Positions 52,601 to 61,600 of a DNA stretch of 64,000 bases are shown one piece after another. This DNA is from Caenorhabditis remanei (lineage: Eukaryota > Nematoda > Chromadorea > Rhabditida > Rhabditidae): the NCBI RefSeq assembly GCF_010183535.1, contig NC_071328.1, positions 15,314,001-15,378,000 on the forward strand, written 5' to 3'. Numbering within the stretch: position 1 is the stretch's first letter; every line of letters starts with the position of its first letter. The position numbers and the translations under genes are program-made. Below the pieces are notes generated by a model that was not told where the DNA came from, ran no database searches, and saw only the letters and a program-made list of their open reading frames with translations.

Positions 52601-55600
52601 CTATATTTTTGTAGTTGACAGTTTTTGTCTAGCTCCGCCCACTTTTGAGATATGCGCCTTCAAACATAGAATGCTCCCTACCCCTCGTTCTGAGGTCGCT
52701 ATCTTTAAAGGCGCATAACTCAAAAGTGGGCGGAGCTATCTAAAAACTGTCAATTACAAAAATGTAGAGCGAGATTTGATCTACAAACTAAAACTATTTA
52801 GGATACAAAACTCCCTCCACCCGTGCCGGATTCTGACACCGAAATCGCCTCGATGTTCGAAGTGCTCGACTCCATCGAGGACGCCCATACCAATTTCGAG
52901 GAGTTCCCCTTCGACTATTTGGATAACGCGGAGCATGATTTGAAGGTTTGATCTACTTTTTTTGGAAAATTGAAAAATCGATAATTCCAGAAAACCCTAA
53001 CAAGACTAGAATCCTGTGAGCGCACGTTGGCTCAGAACGAGATGACTATCAATATAGTGCAAGCGGAAAATGCGAGGGAGAGGATTACGGTAGGTTTAAA
53101 AAAAAAAACGAAAAAAGGTGATGGCCTAAAATACCAAAGTTAGGCCATGGGCATATTTTTGATTTGAGGACTCCTGAGGTGTCTGAAACAGTTTTCAGAA
53201 TTCAAACTGACCCATTTTAAACCAAGTTATGACAATTTGAAGTTGGTGGCCTAGAAATCCGAAAACTGAAAAAGTTAGGCCACGGACCTATCTTTGAATT
53301 CTAAAGCTTTTCTGAACAAAATTCAATTCTCAAAAGTCAAAACCATCCAGCTTAAGCCAAGTTATCACGATTTGAAGTTGGTGGCCTAGAAACCCAAATT
53401 TGGTTTTCTGGGCCACCAACTTCAAACCGTGATAACTCGGTTCAAAATCGATATTTCTGAATTCTGAAAACTGCATTCTCTTCATCAAAACCTCTAGAAT
53501 CAAAAATGGGTCCATGGCCTAACTTTTTCAAAACTTGGTTTTCTAGGCCACCAACTTCAAATTGTGATAACTTGGCTCAAATTAGGTGTTTTTGATTTCT
53601 GAAAACTGTTTTAGACACATTAGGAGTTTTAAAATTAAAAATAGGTCCATGGTCTTTTTTTTTCAAAGTTTGGTTTTCTAGGCCACCAACTTCAAACCGT
53701 AATAACTCCGTAATAATAAAACGGGGCATTTTGACTTCTGAAAACTGTTTCAGACACCTCAGGAGTTCTAAAATTGAAAATGGGTCCGTGGCCTAATTTT
53801 GGTTTTCTAGGCCACCAACTTCAAACCGTGATAACTTGGTTCAAAATGAACATTTTTTGATTTTGAAAACTTAAAATGAGTTCCCAACCTATTTTTCACA
53901 TTCTAAACCCATTTTTCCCGCTTTCCAACCCTCAAAATCCTCGTTTTCACATCCATCTCTAACCAATTCCAGATGCTTCGTCAAATGGCACTTCAACGAA
54001 AAGACAAACTACCAAAGTTTAACGAGGAATGGAATGCGATGCAAGAGGTTTAGTCATCAACGGAGAGGGGGGTTGTGTAGTAATACTTAGGGGGGGCTCT
54101 CCACCAGGGGGACCCCTTCGCTTATCAGATACTTACACTCACTTTGTGTGTGACACTTGGCCGCCGCCCGCCGCTTTGAAATGACCTATGTATATTTGAG
54201 ATGGCGAATTGAGATTTCTGTTTTGACATCTCTCTTCCTGGCATTCTTTTGAAGATTTTGAGCGTTTTATTGGTCTTTTTTTATCCAAAAACGCGCCAAC
54301 GACGCGCCAGCCCTTTTTTGAGCTTTTTCGGGCTTTTTGAGGTGAAAAACGCAAAAAATCTGGAATTTATAGTGAAAAACTCGTCGAAAGCACCCCAGTC
54401 TTTTTTTTTCGGACTTTTTACAATGATGAACGCGTCAAAGGCGCCCCAGCCTCAATAATTTAATGGTTTACTTCCTGAAAAACGCGCCATTTTTCGGATT
54501 TTTCTCGGTGAAAAACGCGTCTAACGCACGCCAGATTTGAGAATTTCGTCAATTTTTTAAAATCCAAAAACGCGTCAACGACGCCCCAGTCTCAATTGTT
54601 TTTATTTTGAACTCTATAACGCGTCGGTTCGCCGCTGGTTCAAAACTTTGTGTTTTAAGACTGAAAACGCGCCGAAGGCACCACAGCCGCGAAAATTTGT
54701 GACATTTGTATCAAAAACGCGTCAACGACGCCCCAGTTTCTAATTTTTGGAACTTGAGTCTTGAAAACGCGTCAACGACGCCCCAGCCCTTAATTCCTTA
54801 TTTTTCGGTTTTTCGGTTTTTGCGGTAATAAACACGTCTAAGGCGCCTCAAATTGGAAATTTTCTGATTTTCTGATCAAAAACGCGCCTAGGGTGCGCCA
54901 GACGTGTCCAGTTTTTGATTTTCAGAAAAACACGCCTTTTATAATTTCGAATCCGTGCAAATTTTTGATGGAAAATGTCAACTTTCTAAATTTTACTTTA
55001 CATTTTTCGTGAAGATCAAATCTAGGGCTTCATTTTTGCAGTTGACAATTTTCAGATAGCTCCGCCCACTTTTGAGATATGCGCCTTTAAAGATAGCTAT
55101 CGAGATTACAAGAGGCTTGGCTTTGAAGACGCATAACTTAAAAGTGGGCGGAGCTATCTAAAAATTGTCAACTAAAAAAATGTAGCCCTAGATTTGATCT
55201 ACAATTTTATAATTGCATGTTTTTTGTTAGCTTCGCCCACTTTTGAGATATATGGCTTGGAAAATAGCAATCATTTTTGCGCCGCAGGCACCCCAGACGA
55301 TTCTAGCGCCGCAGGCACCCCAGCCGATTCTGGCGCCGCACGCACCCCAGCCGATTCAAGTTTAAAGTTAATATTGCAGTTAATCCTGAACGCCGACTCC
55401 CTGGTCGACGAAGCCGAACGATACGAATCCGACCAAATCCCCCAAATGGACCGTAAATCTGCGCCACACGTGCTCGGCGAGCTGCGAAAACGTGTATCCG
55501 CCGCCGAGGGACCCGTCATCGACCTGGTCAAAAAACTGTCCCAATTAGTACCCCGAATGCAAGACGACTCGCCGAAATCTCAGAATATCCGACGGACGGT

Positions 55601-58600
55601 ATACGGTATCGAGGATCGATTCCGGCGGGTGAGCCAAGCGGAGACAGCCGCCGTTTCGAAGGCTCTTTCGAGTGCTCTGACGGAGCCAGAGCTCAAAATG
55701 GAGCTCGCTGAAATGATGAAGTGGTGTGAGCTGGCGGAGAAGGAGGCGTCGCAAAATGTGAACTCGTTGGATGGAGATGGTCTGGAGAAGTTAGATGGGA
55801 GATTGGCTCAGTTTACGAAGGAGTTGCAGGAGAAGTGAGTGATAGTTTTTTAATCTAATGAAAATAGAGATTCTGAGAAAAAATGTGCATTTTTCAAAAT
55901 TGAAAAATGTTAACTTTGAGCCAAGTTATTATGATTTGAAGTTGGTGGCCTAGAAAATCAAAACTTGAAAAAAGTTAGGCCACGGACCTATTTTTAATTC
56001 TGAGACTTTTCTAAGTAAAATGCAGTTTTCAGAATACAAAACCATCAAGTTGAAGCTAAATTATAACGGTTTGAAGTTGGTGGCCTAGAAATCCAAATTT
56101 TGAAAAAGTTAGGCCACGGATCTATTCTTGAATATTCAGCGCTTTCTGAGTAAAATGCAGTTTTCAGATTTCAAAAATACCCATTCTGAACCAAGTTATA
56201 CCGATTTGAAGTTGGTGGCCTAGAAAATCAAAACTTGAAAAAAGTTAGGCCACGGACCTATTTTTAATTCTGAGACTTTTCTAAGTAAAATGCAGTTTTC
56301 AGAATACAAAAATAGTGGTTTTAAGCAAAGTTATAACGGTTTGAAGTTGGTGGCCTAGAAATCCAAATTTGGTTTTTTAGGCCATCAACTTCACTTCAAA
56401 TCGTCATAACTCGGTTCAATGTTGGTGTTTTTGAGTTCTGAAAACTGTTTTAGACACCTCAGGAGTTCAAAAATCAAAAATGGGTCTGTGGCCTAACTTT
56501 TCCAGTTTTTGGGTTTCTAGGCCACCAACTTCAAATCGTTGTAACTTGGCTCAAAATGAGTATTTTTGCATTTTGAAAACTGTTTTAGCCATTGTAGATC
56601 TTCGCAAGTCGAAAATAGGTCCGTGGCCTAACCTTTTCAGGTTTTGGGTTTCTAAGCCACCAACTTCAAATTGTCATAACTCGGTTCAAAATGGGTGCTT
56701 TTAAGTTCTGAAAACTGCAAAATGTTTCTGGCATCTTCTAGATTTCTTTCCAAAAACTTTTTTTGAAAAAAACGATTTCCAGAAAAACCGACATGGTACA
56801 ACTCGAGATGGCAAAGAACATGATCATCCCCTCACTCAAAGGAGACGCCCATCACGACCTGCGTCGTCACTTCTCGGAAACCGCGAAACGCGTCGCCATG
56901 GTTCGTGACGAACTGTCGGACGCCCATAAGTGGGTGGCCACCTCCAGGGATACCTGTGACGCCTTCTGGACGGACATTGATAGTCTGGAGACGTTGGCGA
57001 GGGATGTGGTGAGACGTGCCAATGGGATACGGATGGCTGTGATCTACACGCCGTCGAGGGAGAATGTGGAGGCGGTGCTTCGAGATGTGGAACGGTTGAA
57101 GGCGTCGATTGGCGATGTGAAGAAGAGAGTGCAGACGGCTAACCTCCCGCCGGCTATTAAGTTGGCTGGAAAGAATGCGAAGGTGGGTCTCCGTTTTTGG
57201 TGGCCTAGGAACCCAAAAAAGTTAGGCCATATTCTAGAGGCATTGTTGAACAAAATGGTGTTTTTAGAACTCAAAATTACCCATTTTGAGCCAAGTTATA
57301 GTGGATGGCCTAGAAAACCGAAAACTGGAAAAGTTAGACCATGGACCTATTTTAGAACTCCTGAGGTGTCTAAAACAGCTTTTAAAACTCAAAAAAACCC
57401 ATTCTGAACCGAGTTATAACGGTTTGAAGTTGGTGGCCTAGAAACCTAAATTTTGAAAAGTTAGGCCACGGACCCATTTTCGATTTTAGAGCATCTGATG
57501 TGCATAAAACAGTTTTCAAAACACAAAAAGACCCATTTTGGGCCAAGTTATGGCAATTTGAAGTTGGCGGCCTAGATAACCGAAAACTGAAAAAGTTAGT
57601 CCACGGACCTATCTTTGAATTCTAAAGCTTTTCTGAACAAAATTCAATTCTTAAAAGTCAAAACTATCCAGTTTAAGCCAAGTTATCACGATTTGAAGTT
57701 GGTGGCCTAGAAAACTGAAAACTGAAAAAGTTAGGCCATGTACCTATTTTCGATTTTAGAACACATACTGTGCTTAAAATAGCTTTCAGAACTGAAAAAC
57801 ATCAAGTTTAAGTCAAGTTATGATGATTTGAAGTTGGTGGCCTAGAAAACCTAAATTTTGAAAAGTTAGGCCACGGACCCGTTTTTGATTTTTGAACTCT
57901 TGAGGTGTCTAAAACAGTTTTCAGAATTCAAAAATACTCAATTTGACCCACGTTATCACGGTTTGAAGTTGGTGGCCTAGAAACCAAAATTTGGTTTTCT
58001 AGGCCACCAAGTTCAAATTGTCATAACTTGGCTCAAATCGAGTCTTTTTGAATTCTAAAAACTGTATTTTAATCAGAAAATCCTTAGGATTGGGTCCGTG
58101 GCCTAACTTTTTCAGTTTTTTTTTCGGCCACTTGTCTCAAAACCAATTTTCCAGAGAGTCGTCCAAGTGCTCACCGAGACGGCGACGACGATCGCCGACT
58201 GTCATGATCTACCAACATATCTAATCGATGAGATGAACGATTCGGGCGGTGACACGACGGAGTCTCGTAGTACGGTAAGTGGCCTGGATTACTGTAACCG
58301 TATTTATTTTTGATCTACAGGTGGTCGAAATGACACCAGTGCATGCTAAACAGAGTTCGTCGAGCTCTTCCAACAAGACACCGTCGGCCGGTGGGGATTC
58401 TGAAAATTCTGAAAATGAGGACGGTCACACGTTGAACGGAGACGATGAGCAATCCGAGGAGGATCAGAAGATTTATTCGCGGGAATCCTCGTCCACCCTG
58501 CCAAGAAGCTCCGCCCCCCAGACGGGTACCCTCGACCCTGTCGCCGTCCAACTCACCCATACAAGACACTGGTTGCATGACGTTGAACGCGACGCGTCGA

Positions 58601-61600
58601 ATACGGTAGACCTCGCGGAATGGCAACCGGCGAGAGAGTTGTGGCAGAATATTCAAGGCATAATTGATGAGATTCGGTTGAGAAGTGTACAAGTCACCGG
58701 TGCACATGATGCGAGCCCGAATCGACAAGTTAGACAACAGGCCGCGCAGTTGGTGAGTCTTTTTTTTGTTGAATGGGTGTACTGTACCTTGAAGGCATGT
58801 TTAATTTGGAAACATGTTGAAAATGTTTTTTTTTTTCAAAAATACTCAACTTTGAGGTACCATGACTTTAGATTTTGCACGAAATTACAGTTTTTGGGTA
58901 GATCAAATTGAGAACTACATTTTTGTAGTTGACAGTTTTCCGTTAGCTCCGCCCACTTTTGAGATATGCGCCTTTAAAGATGTTTGTGGTGCTAGAATCG
59001 TCTGGCGTGCCTGCGGCGCTAGAATCCTCTGGGGTGCCTGCGGCGCTAGAATCGTCTGGGGTGCCTGCGGCGCTAGAATCGTCTGGGGCGCCTTCGACGC
59101 AAAAAGAGGATCTTGTTGAAACAGCTATCTTTAAAGGCGCATATCTAAAAAGTGGGCGGAGCTAACAAAAAAATTTAAACAGAAAAATGCAGGACATTTT
59201 ATGGACAACATTTTTGTAGTTGACAACTTTTTGATAGCTCCGCCCACTTTTGAGTTATGCACCTTTAAATAATAGCAGCTGGAAGCGCGCGCTCTTCAGT
59301 GACGGGCACATTTAAAGGCGCATATCTCAAAAGTGGGTGGAGCTATTGAAAAGTTCTCAATTACAAAAATGTAGCCGTTTTCATGATCTACACGAAAAAT
59401 GCAATTTCAGAAAAACTCGAGCCAAATCTGAAATCGGGATAGAACCTCAAAGTTGAGTATTTTTGGAAAAAAAAATTTTCCAAAGGATTGAAAAAAACGT
59501 AAAGTTTAAGGGCGCAAATTGAAAAATTGTTATTTTGAATGGGTGTTCTGTACCTTGAAAGCATATTACAGCTCTCCAGAAGATTTACTGTAGGTCTAGA
59601 AAGCATACTGTAACAAGAGGAGTACTGTAACTAGTGGATGGTCGGCAAATTTTTCAAATGTTTCAAAAAAATCGCGTCGACCCAGACTCAAATTTCTGAT
59701 ATTTTCAATCAGGAAAACGCGTCAACGGAGCGCCAAATTTCAAAAAATTATTTTTCACATAAAACTGATTGTATCCTATCTTGGACTTTGAAAATATAAT
59801 GATTTTTCAACTAAACAAATTCCCAAAAATACTCAAATTTGAGCTTATACTTTCGGATTTTACCGGAACTTTTGAAAATTAAACTTTTTGTGTAGATCAA
59901 ATCTAGGGCTACATTTTTGCAGTTGACAACTTTTTGATAGCTCCGCCCACTTTTGAGATATGCGTGTGCCTTTAAAGTTTCGCTTCTCTGCGCACCCTCG
60001 CTCTCGCTCCCGATCTTTAAAGGCGCATATCTCAAAAGTGGGCGGAGCTATTGAAAAGGTGTCAACTGCAAAAATGTAGCCCTAGATTTGATCTACGCAT
60101 CTAGAATTAAAAAATCCAAAAAAATTCAAATTCCAGCTCACCGAAATGCGACGAACAATCGAGAACTGCGAGAAGCGATGCCTAATTCTCAACCAGATTT
60201 CTGATGTCGCTCGTCAAAATGAATCGGCGAGAAACGAGATGGAGGCGTGGCTTAAAAGTGCGAATGACGTCATCGGAGAGCGACGTGTCGAAGAGTTGGC
60301 AGAAGACGTCGTCCGTCACGAACTTCAAGTTTTGGAGAGAGTCGTCGCACAGTTGAATGAGCGGAAGGACAAAATGCAAGAAATTAATACACAGGTATAC
60401 CGTACCGTAATCCCTGAAGGGTACTGTAATAAAACAAATTTACAAAAAATTTTTTAGGCCCACAAAATCGTCGACACCTACACGAAAGACGAGGCGCACA
60501 ATTTGAGTCATTTGTTGAGTCGGCTGAATATGAGTTGGACAAAGTTTAATGATAAGTGAGTTGTTGGACAAGTGGCCTAGAAATCCAAAAACTGAAAAAA
60601 TTAGGCCACGAACCATTTAAGAACTCCTAACGGTGTTTAAAGCAGTTTTTAGAATTGAAAAAGTGCTAATTTGAGCTGAATTATGACGGTTTAAAGTTGG
60701 TGGCCGAGAAATCCAGATTTTGAAAAAGTTAGGCCACGGACCCATTTTCGATTTTAGAACTTCTGAGGTGTCTAAAACAGTTTTCAGAACTCAAAATCAT
60801 CAAATTTGAACAAAGTTATAACGTTTTAAAGTTGGTAGCCTAGAAAACCAAATTTGGTTTTCTAGGTCACCAACTTTAAAGCGTCATAACTCTGTTCAAA
60901 ATGGGTATTTTTAAAATCTGAAAACTGTTTAAGACACCTCAGGAGTTATAAAATCGAAATTGGGTCCATGGCCTAATTTTTTCAGTTTTTGGATTTCTAG
61001 GCCACCAAGTTCAAACCGTCATAACTTGGCTCAAAATCGATAGTTTTGAGTTCTGAAAGTTGCATTTTGATCAGCAAACCATCAGAATTTGAAATTAGGT
61101 CCGTGGCCTAACTTTTTCAAAATTTGGTTTTCTAGGCCACCAAATTTAAACCGTCATAACTCAGCTCAGATAGGGTCTTTTTTGGTTCTGAAAACGGTGT
61201 TTTCTTCACCAGGATCTCAGAATTCAAAAATGGGTCCGTGGCCTAACTTTTCGAAATCGAGTTTTTTTGGCCACCAACTTTAAAGCGTCATAGCTTGGCT
61301 AAAATTAGGACTTTTTGAATTTTTGTTCTTTTTTCCAGCATCCGCATCCGTCGTGCCGTCCTAGAAGCCTCCCTACGATCCCGTCGTGACTTCCATTCAG
61401 CCCTTTCGGAATTTGAAATGTGGTTGGGTCGACAAGAGGAGAATTGTTCGAAACTTGCACACGAGACAATGAACGCACAGGCGATAAAAGATACGTCGAA
61501 GAGGAAGAATTGGACTACAAACTACAAAACGTTGAATGCCGAATTGAATGCTCATGAAGATGTGATGAAGAGTGTGGAGAGTATGGGAAAAATGTTGGTC

